This document shows positions 55,338 through 63,761 of a DNA stretch of 64,000 nucleotides, one piece after another. Origin of the DNA: a virus. The stretch is taken from positions 1 through 64,000 of IMG/VR virus record IMGVR_UViG_3300034103_002674, one strand, 5' to 3'. The notes below the pieces were generated by a model. That model searched no databases and had not been told where the DNA came from. It worked only from the letters and a program-made list of their open reading frames with translations. The position numbers were made by a program, and so were the translations under genes. Numbering within the stretch: the first letter of the stretch is position 1; each line of letters opens with the position of its first letter.

Positions 55338-57374
55338 CTAGAACCAATCTTCCTGATCTTCCTTCTCGGGAAGATTTTCATTGGAAGCGATGTAAACGGG
55401 CGAGGAAATTAATTGCTCTTCCTGTTCGGAAATAATATTTTGCTCTTTATTGGGAGAAGTGAAATCGAGATCAGGCCCTTGATAGTCCCATGAATGGTAC
55501 ATGCGAGTGCGCTCGTCATGCGGGCCAACAATGAAACTGCTAGTAATTAAGCCTTGACGACGAGCCATTTCTAGCAGTTTGCCAGTGGTGACATTCTCAT
55601 TCATGCCGGTTCCCAGCGACACTTGCTGCTTGCTGAACCTCTCATGCGGACGCATGTTCACATAGTTGGCCACGCGATCCAGCTCTGCGATGGAATTACC
55701 AAGTGGACCAGCGTAGTCCCAGCCATAGTTCACAGCATTGCGCTTCAGAACGTGCTTACCAGCCAAGCCGCTCCTGCTCTTCACCCATTCCAGGACAAAC
55801 TGGTTTTGATCAAAATTGCCCTCTTGGCGATAGAGCTTCACCACTTCACTCACGTTGTCAACAAAGCTAGAGCTATCACGCAATCCACCTTGACGGTTTA
55901 AGTGGTGGAGAATGACGATAGAGCATTTGTAGACATTGGCCATGTCCCGTAATGCGTAGAGAGAATCACCGGCATTGCTCTTAATGAGATCGACGTTCAT
56001 GCCAGCGAAACAAGCCGTAAGCGAGTCGATTACGACAAACACCGGACGATGCTTTTTGATGAAACGCTCAAGCTGTTGCATATGAGCAAAGCGCCAGGTT
56101 TCCCAAAAAGAAATCATTCCAGGCTGAATGTTGGCTTCTTGATAGCCGATGATAGAAAGCTTCTCTTTAGTGTCTGACAATGGTTCGTCAGCGGAGATGA
56201 GGAGGCATTTGCCAGGAAGACAACGCCGCCCAGACCAAGAAGAACCAGTAGCCACGCCTAGAGCCCAGTTATAGACAAGAGAGGTTTTGCCAGTGCCGCC
56301 CTGCGCAGCAAGAAGAGTGACGCTGCCAAGCGGAACGATGCCAGCAATCAACCACTCACGAACGGAATCATCATCAATTAATTGCAGCACGTCAATAGTT
56401 TCTATTTCTTCCTTGCCAAACAAACGAGAACGCGCCTCGTCAATCATCTTGTCGATATTTGCTTGCGGCATCTTCACGCCATGAGCTTCTAGCCATTTAG
56501 AAGCTTCAAACGCCACGCGAGCATCATTATCGAACAGTCCGACCATGCGCTCAAAGGTGCCAATGATTTCCTCATAGGAAGGAAGACCATCTTTGCCTTC
56601 GTGGCGATCCTTTGAAACAATGGAGGAAAGGATTAGCTCCTGGTCTGCGCCATCGTCAAGCCAATCAGCTAAGTCGTAGCCTCCATTCTGAGGCAAACTG
56701 TCCCATTCAAAACTGCCAGGATCGGCGTAAAGCCATTGCGCTCCAGGATTATCTGAAGCCACTTCTCGCATAAGAGCAATGCCGGGCTCATCACGATCAG
56801 GACATAGAACAATCTTCTTGCCACGAAATAAAAGCGAATAGTCGCCGTTTGCGCGGTACTGGCCACTGCCGCCAAGAAAAGTGACCGAAGGAATGCCGAT
56901 TTCCCATAGCCTGTCACAGGTGAGTTCCCCTTCAACAATGAAGATGGGAAGTCCTGTTACTTGCGAAGCGGTGAGGGCTTCATCGAAGCGATAAGGAAGA
57001 ATAGTGCTTCTTATCTCATCGATATATGCCTTGCGTTGATGCGTACCTTGCGGTACTGACGGATAGCTTTGCTTAATTGTTTTCTTGCCACTTGCATCAT
57101 CACGATGCACATTGATAGTAGTTTCGCCTTGCCTATTTTTGTAGGGAAAAGTGTAAGACTGTGGTTCACGAAGGGGGCGCTCCCAGCGATCAAGCGGAGC
57201 AAGAATGTTACGAATTTCGGCGCGGTGTTTTGCCGAATCATCATTGAAACAGTTGTAGGCACCGTTGTTGGTGTTAATGGAGAGGTCGTTGCCTCCGCAT
57301 GCCGGACAGATGTACTTCCCTGGATGATCGCTTGTCTCAAGCTTCTCAATGTGGTCCAGGATGGAGAATGCCAT
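55338..57374 (-). CDS. DNA primase-helicase (zinc ribbon, TOPRIM, RecA-like ATPase)
   Basis: ATG 57374 gives 678 residues; the upstream extension is hydrophobic and rejected. An N-terminal zinc-ribbon (CPAC at 23-26, Cys 42) is followed by a TOPRIM domain (IVEGE at 146-150, CPDRDEPG at 191-198) and then a RecA-like ATPase with Walker A AAQGGTGKTS (about 356-365) and Walker B FVVIDSL. It primes and unwinds DNA, as in T7 gp4-like and RepA-like phage enzymes. Its C-terminal 150 residues may bind a partner. Confidence 0.85.
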   Translation of the reverse strand: MAFSILDHIEKLETSDHPGKYICPACGGNDLSINTNNGAYNCFNDDSAKHRAEIRNILAPLDRWERPLREPQSYTFPYKNRQGETTINVHRDDASGKKTIKQSYPSVPQGTHQRKAYIDEIRSTILPYRFDEALTASQVTGLPIFIVEGELTCDRLWEIGIPSVTFLGGSGQYRANGDYSLLFRGKKIVLCPDRDEPGIALMREVASDNPGAQWLYADPGSFEWDSLPQNGGYDLADWLDDGADQELILSSIVSKDRHEGKDGLPSYEEIIGTFERMVGLFDNDARVAFEASKWLEAHGVKMPQANIDKMIDEARSRLFGKEEIETIDVLQLIDDDSVREWLIAGIVPLGSVTLLAAQGGTGKTSLVYNWALGVATGSSWSGRRCLPGKCLLISADEPLSDTKEKLSIIGYQEANIQPGMISFWETWRFAHMQQLERFIKKHRPVFVVIDSLTACFAGMNVDLIKSNAGDSLYALRDMANVYKCSIVILHHLNRQGGLRDSSSFVDNVSEVVKLYRQEGNFDQNQFVLEWVKSRSGLAGKHVLKRNAVNYGWDYAGPLGNSIAELDRVANYVNMRPHERFSKQQVSLGTGMNENVTTGKLLEMARRQGLITSSFIVGPHDERTRMYHSWDYQGPDLDFTSPNKEQNIISEQEEQLISSPVYIASNENLPEKEDQEDWF

Positions 57375-57486
57375 GGAGGGGAGTGGGAATGCCTCCGTTG
57401 TAGCAAGGAATTCAAGGGGCAACAGCCCTATAAACCAAAGTGATATTAAGAGGAGCAATCAATAACTTATGGCAATGCGTGGCCTG

Positions 57487-57515
57487 GTTGGCAGCCTTGA
57501 AAACTATGGCTAGTC
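57487..57515 (+). promoter_or_regulatory. Possible promoter of the plus-strand recombination operon
   Basis: TTGGCA, 17 bp, TAGTCT on the plus strand, upstream of the run of genes beginning at 57543. The -10 is imperfect. Confidence 0.4.
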
Positions 57516-57542
57516 TGGCCATGTTCCCGATGCCTCTCGCCC

Positions 57543-57617
57543 ATGGAACTCTGGTTGGCCGCCATTATCGGCTTTTCAATCGGCTACCTGCTCGGTCCCT
57601 TGTTTTATGACAAATAG
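57543..57617 (+). CDS. 24-residue TM micro-protein
   Basis: The frame encodes MELWLAAIIGFSIGYLLGPL FYDK (24 residues), a single TM helix. It overlaps the next gene by 11 bp, which suggests it is translated. Confidence 0.5.
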   Translation: MELWLAAIIGFSIGYLLGPLFYDK

Positions 57618-57849
57618 CAACAAAGAGCTGAAGAAGGGACGCCATTTCAGCTTAACTGATACTGCGTACGCCCACCTCGGCAACATCGCCCATGAAGCTC
57701 GATTGAGCCTCAGCGAAACCTTGGAGCGGCTCGTTCGCTCCACGCCCATCTGGGAAGGCAGTGCCACCTTGGCAAATGGCGCCTTCGATCTCATCGAAGA
57801 CTATTCAACGTCCCTTGAAACTGATTTCAATGAAAGTTTCCCAGCTTAA
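57607..57849 (+). CDS. Ribbon-helix-helix-like 80-residue protein
   Basis: HFSLTDTAYAHLGNIAHEARLSLSETLERLVRSTP resembles the strand-helix-helix plan of CopG/RHH-type proteins. It is first in the coupled run to the annealing protein and may be its regulator. The assignment is by pattern only. Confidence 0.55.
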   Translation: MTNSNKELKKGRHFSLTDTAYAHLGNIAHEARLSLSETLERLVRSTPIWEGSATLANGAFDLIEDYSTSLETDFNESFPA

Positions 57850-58093
57850 ACTTGCTTGCGAAGAATTCCTTCTTGACCATGGTGATCAGGAAGTGAAGCT
57901 TCTATGGGAGCAAGGAGCCATTGATGAAGGCTTCGATCCCAAATACTATGAGCTTCCCACTGATATTCGCGCAGTTGCTGATTGGCCTCTGCCCGGCAAA
58001 AGCATCATCACCAAGAACGAAGGTTCTGAGATGAGCATTGATTTCGTCATTATGTATGGCGAATGCATGAGCTTGCCGCAGTCGAAGCAGTGA
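57830..58093 (+). CDS. Hypothetical 87-residue protein
   Basis: ATG 57830 gives MKVSQLKLACEEFLLDHGDQ ... SEMSIDFVIMYGECMSL. It overlaps the RHH-like gene by 20 bp. No family recognised. Confidence 0.6.
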   Translation: MKVSQLKLACEEFLLDHGDQEVKLLWEQGAIDEGFDPKYYELPTDIRAVADWPLPGKSIITKNEGSEMSIDFVIMYGECMSLPQSKQ

Positions 58094-58104
58094 ATCATTC
58101 CTTT

Positions 58105-59052
58105 ATGCTCTATTCCCCGTCTGATTTTTCTTCCATGGACCCTGCCCAGCAAGCCGCAATGGATCGTTATAACGGCATCTTTTCTCCCCTGGAGATTAGT
58201 GCCGAAGCCTTTAAAGCTGCTTACGATACGCCCGATATCGGGCCTCATATCGAGAAAGACTACAAAGGGCTTTCCTATTTGTCGTGGCCTTTTGCCTATC
58301 GCTATCTAAAGGAGCATTTTCCCACGTATTTTGTGGCCTTTGAAGAAAAGACCATCGGGGAAGTGGTGTTTGGCACACCAGGCGCTTACTATCTTCGCCC
58401 CTACCTTACTGATGGTTGTCGCCGTACTGTTGCCTTGATCTTCCCGATCATGGACAGGAAGCACAATTCCATTAAGGAGCTTGATGGTCGCGCCATCTCT
58501 GACAACTGCCAGCGTGCTGCAGTAAAAGCTATTGCCACCTTCACTGGCCTTGGCCTGCGTCTTTATGCAGGAGAGGACATCCCCAAAGAAGATGAAAAAG
58601 CCCCATCTAAACTCCCGCTCCAACAGGAAGCTCAGAAACAAACTACGCGGGCAAGTAAGGCGGCAACGGGAGCTAAAGCTCCTAGTGAGCCTGCTGGAGA
58701 AGGAGGGGATACTCCCGCTACCGTGGCAGGGGCCAGTGGAGAAGCGTTTGATGCCAAAACTGCCCTGACCACCATTTGCAAAGCCAATCCATTTGGCTAT
58801 GCGGATGAGAAGAACAGTATGGCGCTTGGTAAAGCTGCGCTGGAAGCCATTGGCTTATCCCGTGCCACTGAAGTGAAGACTTGGCAGCAGTTTGGCAATG
58901 TGGCAGCAGCCATGATGACTGTCTGGGCAAAAGAAGAGCAAATGGTCATTACCAAAACAGAAATGACCAAGGAAATTGATCTTGTTCGTGCTTGCGACAC
59001 TACAGAAGCAATGGTTGAAGCAATGAAAGCTTTCGTTGCAAAAAAGCCATAG
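58105..59052 (+). CDS. Sak3/DUF1071-type single-strand annealing protein
   Basis: The DUF1071 signature is visible: DIGPHIEKDYKGLSYLSWPFAYRYLKEHFP, then YYLRPYLTDGCRRTVALIFPIMDRKHNS and AISDNCQRAAVKAIATFTGLGLRLYAGED. A Gln/Ala/Ser linker and a C-terminal helix bundle follow. Such proteins anneal complementary strands in phage recombination. The start is uncertain (58063, 58105 or 58135); ATG 58105 is used. It pairs with the exonuclease at 60011. Confidence 0.85.
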   Translation: MLYSPSDFSSMDPAQQAAMDRYNGIFSPLEISAEAFKAAYDTPDIGPHIEKDYKGLSYLSWPFAYRYLKEHFPTYFVAFEEKTIGEVVFGTPGAYYLRPYLTDGCRRTVALIFPIMDRKHNSIKELDGRAISDNCQRAAVKAIATFTGLGLRLYAGEDIPKEDEKAPSKLPLQQEAQKQTTRASKAATGAKAPSEPAGEGGDTPATVAGASGEAFDAKTALTTICKANPFGYADEKNSMALGKAALEAIGLSRATEVKTWQQFGNVAAAMMTVWAKEEQMVITKTEMTKEIDLVRACDTTEAMVEAMKAFVAKKP

Positions 59053-59054
59053 AT

Positions 59055-59213
59055 CTAGCAGCGGCCCGTTTTGCGCGGGCCTTTGCTGGAACCATTTGTC
59101 TTGACAAAGATCATGCTCCAATTGACAGCCTTCCTCCCCGCCTCTTTGGCTGACGATCCACTTGGCTTGTTTCTGTTAGTTGCTTTTGCTTCTACAGCTT
59201 TAGCCTTGCTCAT
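59055..59213 (-). CDS. Possible basic 52-residue protein
   Basis: A minus-strand frame from ATG 59213 encodes MSKAKAVEAKATNRNKPSGS and KAVNWSMIFVKTNGSSKGPR. It is basic and of low complexity, overlaps the terminator of the other strand and may not be translated. Confidence 0.3.
   Translation of the reverse strand: MSKAKAVEAKATNRNKPSGSSAKEAGRKAVNWSMIFVKTNGSSKGPRKTGRC
59063..59085 (+). terminator. Rho-independent terminator after the annealing gene
   Basis: GGCCCG ttttgcg CGGGCC followed by TTTGCTGG, 10 bp after the stop. Confidence 0.65.
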
Positions 59214-59240
59214 TTTGTTTCTTGCAAGTTTAGTTCTGCC

Positions 59241-59492
59241 ATGAACGATTCTTCCCTTTCTCCATGGAAACATTCATGGAAACATTCAATCACCAATCGC
59301 TATGGCGATCCGAGTTTTGACATTGAAGTGACAAGCTATAAGGCAACTATATACGAAGTTGTCGAGGACTTTGCTTGTTATTTAATGGGCTGCGGTTATT
59401 CCCGTTCTCTCATTGTTGATGCCTTCAATGCGCAAGCAGAAGAATTTGCAGATTTGCTGAAAGATGTTAACAAACAGACGGACGCTGATTGA
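59241..59492 (+). CDS. Hypothetical 83-residue protein
   Basis: The sequence YGDPSFDIEVTSYKATIYEVVEDFACYLMGCGYSRSLIVDAF has no recognised motif. It is coupled to the next gene by a 29-bp overlap. Confidence 0.6.
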   Translation: MNDSSLSPWKHSWKHSITNRYGDPSFDIEVTSYKATIYEVVEDFACYLMGCGYSRSLIVDAFNAQAEEFADLLKDVNKQTDAD

Positions 59493-59787
59493 TGCATGCC
59501 ATGAAGCATTCTGGAGCTTTCCTGAAGATACGCTTAGCAGCGACAAACGCATTGCTGCGATGCTGCTTGCTATTGCTGAGTGCCCTACTGCTGATCGAAC
59601 TTTTCTTTTTCAAACTGCACGGACTATTCTCATGCCCGATATTGCTTGCTGCACGGGGGATGAATGCCCTGTCAAGGAAGATTGCTGGCGCTACATGGCG
59701 CCCCCTGATCGCTTCCAAAGTTATTTTGCAACGCCGCCTTATACGGAAGAAGGCTGCGAGTATTTCTGGGATATGAATGAGAAATGA
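59464..59787 (+). CDS. Hypothetical 107-residue Cys-containing protein
   Basis: The middle has IACCTGDECPVKEDCWRYM, four Cys that could bind zinc or iron. The N-terminal helices include LIDACHEAFWSFPEDTLSSDKR. It overlaps its neighbours. Function unknown. Confidence 0.6.
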   Translation: MLTNRRTLIDACHEAFWSFPEDTLSSDKRIAAMLLAIAECPTADRTFLFQTARTILMPDIACCTGDECPVKEDCWRYMAPPDRFQSYFATPPYTEEGCEYFWDMNEK

Positions 59788-60014
59788 AAACAATACTTTT
59801 CCTAGCCTTGCTTCCCATGGCAAGCCTTGCCCAGTCAATGCCAGTGCCTCGTGTGGGAAATAGTTGCCCTCTTGGTTTTTACGCCTCTAGCGGCTATTGC
59901 ATGCCTAGTTCTTCCAATAAGAATCAATGGGCAGTTATTAAAGAAAAACAACAGTCTTGCCCTCTAGGCTCCTACGCAAGCGGAAGCTATTGCGTGAAAA
60001 GCTATGCCAGATGA
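59784..60014 (+). CDS. Secreted protein with two CPLG-x-YAS repeats
   Basis: A signal peptide (MKTILFLALLPMASLAQS) precedes two copies of CPLGxYASxxYC (residues about 28-39 and 59-70), separated by a Ser/Asn/Lys linker. The repeat suggests two small disulfide-linked knobs outside the cytoplasm. It lies inside the recombination operon, where an exported protein is unexpected. Confidence 0.6.
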   Translation: MKTILFLALLPMASLAQSMPVPRVGNSCPLGFYASSGYCMPSSSNKNQWAVIKEKQQSCPLGSYASGSYCVKSYAR

Positions 60015-60814
60015 TGGCTTGTTACGATCTATGTCTCGACGCCCTTTCGATGCCCTCTCTCGCCCGCTACGAACCCAATCGGATCCAGCTCAACGGCAAG
60101 CGGAATTACGTTTTGAACGGTTTTCCAAATGCCCCAGAAGGCATTGTTTTGCCCTCTGTGACGACTATTGCGAGCGCGTGTTCGCCGCCTGGCAAGATTG
60201 CAGCGCTCATGAACTGGAGGAAGAAAGTAGGCAATGAAGAAGCCAATCGTCGTACACGTTCTGCTGTAGAACGTGGCAACTGGCTTCATGGTGTGCTGGA
60301 GGATTTCTGGAACGGCGAGGACATTAATTGTCATCTTGACTCCCATCCATTGTTCGTTCCTTATTTCGACAGCATCGCCAACTTCCTCACTGGTGTGGCT
60401 AGCCCTCTCTTAGTGGAAAGCGCCATTGCTTGGTATTGCCCCTCCACTGAAACTGGCTACTCAGGCACGTTTGACATGCTTGCCACCATGGGCAACGGCA
60501 ATATCGCCCTGCTCGATTGGAAGACAAGCTACAAGCAAAAACCTGACACGCAGCTAGGCGACTACCGCATGCAGCTCGGGGCCTATTCCCAAGCCATTGA
60601 GCAAATGTACGGCATCGAAATCAACGAGGCGCATTGCGCTATTGCCATTTACGATCCAGACACGGGCAAGGGGCAAGAAGCTCAAATTGTAAGTCTTGAC
60701 GGCACTGACCTTGCGATGCAGGCGGGTATCATGGCTCAAAAGACTCAGCAATATTTTTTTGAGCATTATCCAGGCGGGCGCCCCTTAACCATTTCTATGG
60801 ATAGGGGAGCTTGA
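60011..60814 (+). CDS. PD-(D/E)XK exonuclease (RecB/Cas4-like)
   Basis: The core is visible at SVTTIASAC, RGNWLHGVLEDFW (RxxxH-type), GYSGTFDMLATMGNGNIALLDWKTS (D ... DxK) and DYRMQLGAYSQAIEQMYG (QxxxY). The start ATG 60011 overlaps the previous stop by 4 bp. With the Sak3 protein it forms a two-part recombination system in which the nuclease makes single-stranded ends. Confidence 0.85.
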   Translation: MMACYDLCLDALSMPSLARYEPNRIQLNGKRNYVLNGFPNAPEGIVLPSVTTIASACSPPGKIAALMNWRKKVGNEEANRRTRSAVERGNWLHGVLEDFWNGEDINCHLDSHPLFVPYFDSIANFLTGVASPLLVESAIAWYCPSTETGYSGTFDMLATMGNGNIALLDWKTSYKQKPDTQLGDYRMQLGAYSQAIEQMYGIEINEAHCAIAIYDPDTGKGQEAQIVSLDGTDLAMQAGIMAQKTQQYFFEHYPGGRPLTISMDRGA

Positions 60815-60838
60815 CTCCTGGTTTAGCCCCGCTATGCT
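60811..60838 (+). promoter_or_regulatory. Sigma70-type promoter for the SSB-like gene
   Basis: TTGACT, 16 bp, TATGCT on the plus strand, overlapping the exonuclease stop, 48 bp before ATG 60886. Confidence 0.65.
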
Positions 60839-60885
60839 TCTAAAGCCCCTCCAGGGCCGACCACTCTCCTTCTGAGGAATACTAA

Positions 60886-61167
60886 ATGCCCTCTGGCAAT
60901 CTTCCCGTTTTCAGCGGCACTGTCGATCTCACCCCCGACATTCTGAATGCAGCCAAAAAGGCTGGTCCCAATGCACAAGGAAACTACAGCTTCCGCGTGG
61001 CACTGTGGAACAACGACAAGCGTGACAAGGACACTGCCCCTCATTTCAAAGGGCAGGTGACTGTCAACAAGATGGAAAACAGCCCTAAGGCTTATTCTTC
61101 CTTCTGGCAGAACGGCGAAAGCGCAGGCAGCAGCTTCGCATCGTCTTCCAGCGATGATCTTTTCTGA
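60886..61167 (+). CDS. SSB-like protein with acidic C-terminal tip
   Basis: The 93-residue product has a beta-rich core (YSFRVALWNNDK, FKGQVTVNKME) and ends SSFASSSSDDLF. The acidic end with Phe copies the protein-binding tip of SSB proteins. It follows the exonuclease and annealing genes, has its own promoter and a GAGGAATA ribosome-binding site. No OB-fold signature is certain. Confidence 0.6.
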   Translation: MPSGNLPVFSGTVDLTPDILNAAKKAGPNAQGNYSFRVALWNNDKRDKDTAPHFKGQVTVNKMENSPKAYSSFWQNGESAGSSFASSSSDDLF

Positions 61168-61206
61168 TCCTCTGTTCTGAAGCTTTTCCTCCATCGTTGT
61201 TTCTTA

Positions 61207-61230
61207 GGGGCGGCAACGCCCCTTTTCTTT
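61207..61230 (+). terminator. Rho-independent terminator before dcd
   Basis: GGGGCG gcaa CGCCCC followed by TTTTCTTTC, immediately before ATG 61232. Confidence 0.8.
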
Positions 61231-61231
61231 C

Positions 61232-61819
61232 ATGCTCCTCAACGACAAGCAAATTAGCATTCTCGCTGAAAACGACATCATCTTTCCTTTCACGGGAGAG
61301 AAGCGTCGCGAGCTGGATAATGGCACGAAAGCTTTGTCTTACGGCCTGTCTCATGCTGGCTATGACCTACGTCTTTCTCCTGAAGGCTTCATGGTCATTG
61401 ACAATTCCGCCAGTAAAGGCGCTCCTCTTGACGTGAAGAGCTTTGATACGGGGCTAATGGAAGAGCAAAAGCCTCGTCAAGAAAACGGCAGCACATTCTT
61501 CGTACTCCCGCCGTTTTCCTACGCTCTTGGCGTTAGTCTTGAACGCATCTCGATGCCTAACAATGTGATGGGCATCACGGATGGGAAGTCAACGTATGCA
61601 CGTCAAGGCACAATCATTAACGTTACGCCAATTGAGCCTGGTTGGTCTGGTTTTCTCACTATTTGCATTGTCAATCCCTTGGCTTTTCCAGCTCGCATCT
61701 ATGCCAATGAAGGGATAGTACAAATTATGTTTATGAAGCTCGATGGTGATGTTGCTAGCGCCTATGGCGACGGCAAATACCAGAATCAGCAAGCTAAAGT
61801 GGCCTTTGCTGCTGTATAG
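61232..61819 (+). CDS. dcd: dCTP deaminase
   Basis: The Dcd/DUT signature is clear: GYDLRLSPEG, ITDGKSTYARQG and TPIEPGWSGFLTICIVNP with the catalytic Glu. The 195-residue length fits the family. It makes dUTP from dCTP for ThyX downstream. It starts just after the terminator, so transcription may reach it by read-through. Confidence 0.9.
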   Translation: MLLNDKQISILAENDIIFPFTGEKRRELDNGTKALSYGLSHAGYDLRLSPEGFMVIDNSASKGAPLDVKSFDTGLMEEQKPRQENGSTFFVLPPFSYALGVSLERISMPNNVMGITDGKSTYARQGTIINVTPIEPGWSGFLTICIVNPLAFPARIYANEGIVQIMFMKLDGDVASAYGDGKYQNQQAKVAFAAV

Positions 61820-61822
61820 CTT

Positions 61823-62185
61823 GTGAGTGCTCTTGAAGATCAATTTCTTGGGCTTTGGCAAGCTCACTATCCCGATCTTTCATTGATCCGGGAATTCAGC
61901 GATGTAGAAGCTTGGGAAGCTGATTTTCAAGAGCGCTATGCAAAAAGCAAGCGTTCAAAGCGTTACAGAGCAGATTTTGCACATCTTCCTTCTCGCTCTC
62001 TCATTGAAATACAAGGCGGCACTTTTAATCGTGGCCGTCATGTTACTGGCTCTGGCTACGAGCGAGACGCCAGAAAGTTTAACCTAGCCATGTTTTGTGG
62101 CTGGAAAGTATTTTTGCTTACTTCCCAAACGGCCAAAGAAATCGCCTGGCTTGAGAAGATTGCTGCTGTTCTGAGAATGCCTTAA
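61823..62185 (+). CDS. Vsr/PD-(D/E)XK-fold nuclease
   Basis: The pattern YRADFAHLPSRSLIEIQGGTFNRGRHVTGSGYERDARKFNLAMFCGWKVFLLT is a very short-patch-repair/PDDEXK-like core (D, E-x-Q, H, D, GW). It starts with GTG, 3 bp after dcd, and is 120 residues. A Holliday-junction or end-processing role is possible. Confidence 0.65.
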   Translation: MSALEDQFLGLWQAHYPDLSLIREFSDVEAWEADFQERYAKSKRSKRYRADFAHLPSRSLIEIQGGTFNRGRHVTGSGYERDARKFNLAMFCGWKVFLLTSQTAKEIAWLEKIAAVLRMP

Positions 62186-62495
62186 TGGCTTCACCGGCTT
62201 CGCCAAGCAAAGCATCTGCTGCTTCTAAGTCCATTTGCTGAATCTGCATGGCTTGACGCAGCTCAAGATTTTCCTTCACAAGCGATGCAGTGGCATCTTG
62301 CATGTTGCTCCAACCCTGCATCATGTTCCATGCCACTTCCTTGATCTTTTCAATATCATTGCATTCATCCAATGCTTTCTTATTGGCAACAAGGGCAAAA
62401 TCCCTTTCCATGCTCCGCTCAAAAGGCCCCATTTCAGCAATGTAGTCGCGTCCGTTATAGCTTAATGCTACTGGAACACTGAAAAGCCTTGACAT
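62118..62495 (-). CDS. Hypothetical 125-residue coiled-coil protein
   Basis: An antisense gene in a plus-strand block. The C-terminal half (SLVKENLELRQAMQIQQMDLEAADALLGEAGEAIKAF) is a likely coiled coil. It overlaps the nuclease gene by 68 bp at the 3' ends. Function unknown. Confidence 0.6.
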   Translation of the reverse strand: MSRLFSVPVALSYNGRDYIAEMGPFERSMERDFALVANKKALDECNDIEKIKEVAWNMMQGWSNMQDATASLVKENLELRQAMQIQQMDLEAADALLGEAGEAIKAFSEQQQSSQARRFLWPFGK

Positions 62496-62525
62496 TGATC
62501 CCCAGTCATTTGCTTTAGCCTAGCG

Positions 62526-62861
62526 ATGCAGCGAAATGGCAGGCAGTTTGTTTACCCAGTGGACGATGGAAGGAAAGCCGAAAAGCTTGGTACGGCTTCC
62601 TTTAAAGCCCTCCCGAAAACGCCAGCGTCCCACACTTGGGAAGTTGGGCAAACCGTCGTGTATGTGCAGCCCACTGCTGCGGGGTGGATGCCCACGAGCC
62701 TCTTGGGCACCATTGCCGCCATCGTGAAAGACGGAAGACAAAGCAAAGCTCGCATCGTCTGGCACTCTGAAACGAAGCTGGCGCCTATCATTGGCTTCCA
62801 GAGGCTTCGCCCCTTCCTCTTGATTCATGACTTTATTTCCAACTCACGACGATCCCCTTGA
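62526..62861 (+). CDS. Hypothetical 111-residue protein, KOW/SH3-like
   Basis: The segment WEVGQTVVYVQPTAAGWMPT ... GTIAAIVKDGRQSKARIVWHSETK looks like a small beta barrel that could bind nucleic acid or protein. It overlaps the next gene by 35 bp. Confidence 0.6.
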   Translation: MQRNGRQFVYPVDDGRKAEKLGTASFKALPKTPASHTWEVGQTVVYVQPTAAGWMPTSLLGTIAAIVKDGRQSKARIVWHSETKLAPIIGFQRLRPFLLIHDFISNSRRSP

Positions 62862-63045
62862 GACTATTAGCAAGGGCATTGCTGAAATTCTTGTTGCCTT
62901 TGGCTTGATTTGCCTGCGGTCATGGCTGCTAAGTATTTGCGCGGGATGGATTTTCCCTGCATTTGCGCTTGGCTTTTGGCAGTGGGTGCTAATTGCCATT
63001 ACTATTCGCATGCTCATTTGGCCCACCAATAAAACTAACAAATGA
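62827..63045 (+). CDS. Small membrane protein, two TM segments
   Basis: Two hydrophobic stretches (ILVAFGLICLRSWLLSICAGWIF and FALGFWQWVLIAITIRMLIW) suggest a helical hairpin. A holin-like or transporter role cannot be decided from 72 residues. It overlaps ThyX by 4 bp. Confidence 0.65.
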   Translation: MTLFPTHDDPLETISKGIAEILVAFGLICLRSWLLSICAGWIFPAFALGFWQWVLIAITIRMLIWPTNKTNK

Positions 63046-63761
63046 CTTCTTCTCCTCTTCAAATCATTGATCCCCTCTGTGACGGTATTAGCTTTGTCAG
63101 GCTCATCGATTGGATGGGAACTTCGCTTGACATCGTTTGTGATGCGCGGCAAAGTTTCGATCAAGCCTCTTTTGAATGGACTGATAAAGATCAAAAGCTT
63201 CTTAACTATTTGGTGAAGCATCAGCACACCAGCCCATTTAGGGGAGTTGTCACAAAATGGCAAGTGAAGGCCCCGCTGTTCATTGCTCGCCAATGGTGGA
63301 AGCATGTCATTGGTGGTACATTTGCCAATGATCAACTTGGCTGGAATGAAAAGAGCTTTCGTTATTGCGAAGCAGATGATGACGTGTATTACATGCCTCG
63401 TGAGTTCAGGCAGCAAAGCGCCAGTAACAAGCAAGCCTCTGCCGGCCCTCTAGAGCCCTCCATGAATCAAATGGCAATGATTGAATATGCCAAGGCACTG
63501 GAGCAGGCAAAGCAGGCTTACAAAGCTCTCCTGACACTAGGAGTGAGCAAAGAACAAGCTCGTGGAATCATGCCCATGAGCACCTATACAAGTTTCACTT
63601 GGACCTGTAGCTTGCAAGCCCTTCTGCATTTCCTCTCGTTGCGCGACAAGCCTGATGCGCAAGGTGAAATCCAATGCTACGCTCAAGCCTTGGCCACGCT
63701 GGCCCGCCCTCTCTTTAAAGAAGCCTTCCAAGCATTCGAGGAAAATAGCAATGCCTTTTGA
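63042..63761 (+). CDS. thyX: Flavin-dependent thymidylate synthase
   Basis: The 239-residue protein has ThyX features: HQHTSPFRGVVTKWQVKAPLFIARQWWKH, then a loop, then WNEKSFRYCE and YYMPREFRQQS. Where the RHRx7S motif stands, the sequence reads KHV followed by an inserted loop before S. It methylates dUMP to dTMP with FAD and folate. It follows dCTP deaminase, completing a dCTP-to-dTTP route. Confidence 0.9.
   Translation: MTSSPLQIIDPLCDGISFVRLIDWMGTSLDIVCDARQSFDQASFEWTDKDQKLLNYLVKHQHTSPFRGVVTKWQVKAPLFIARQWWKHVIGGTFANDQLGWNEKSFRYCEADDDVYYMPREFRQQSASNKQASAGPLEPSMNQMAMIEYAKALEQAKQAYKALLTLGVSKEQARGIMPMSTYTSFTWTCSLQALLHFLSLRDKPDAQGEIQCYAQALATLARPLFKEAFQAFEENSNAF

Noticed and set aside
61823-62185. 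A restriction-modification system based on the Vsr-like gene
   Set aside because: No methyltransferase is present nearby.
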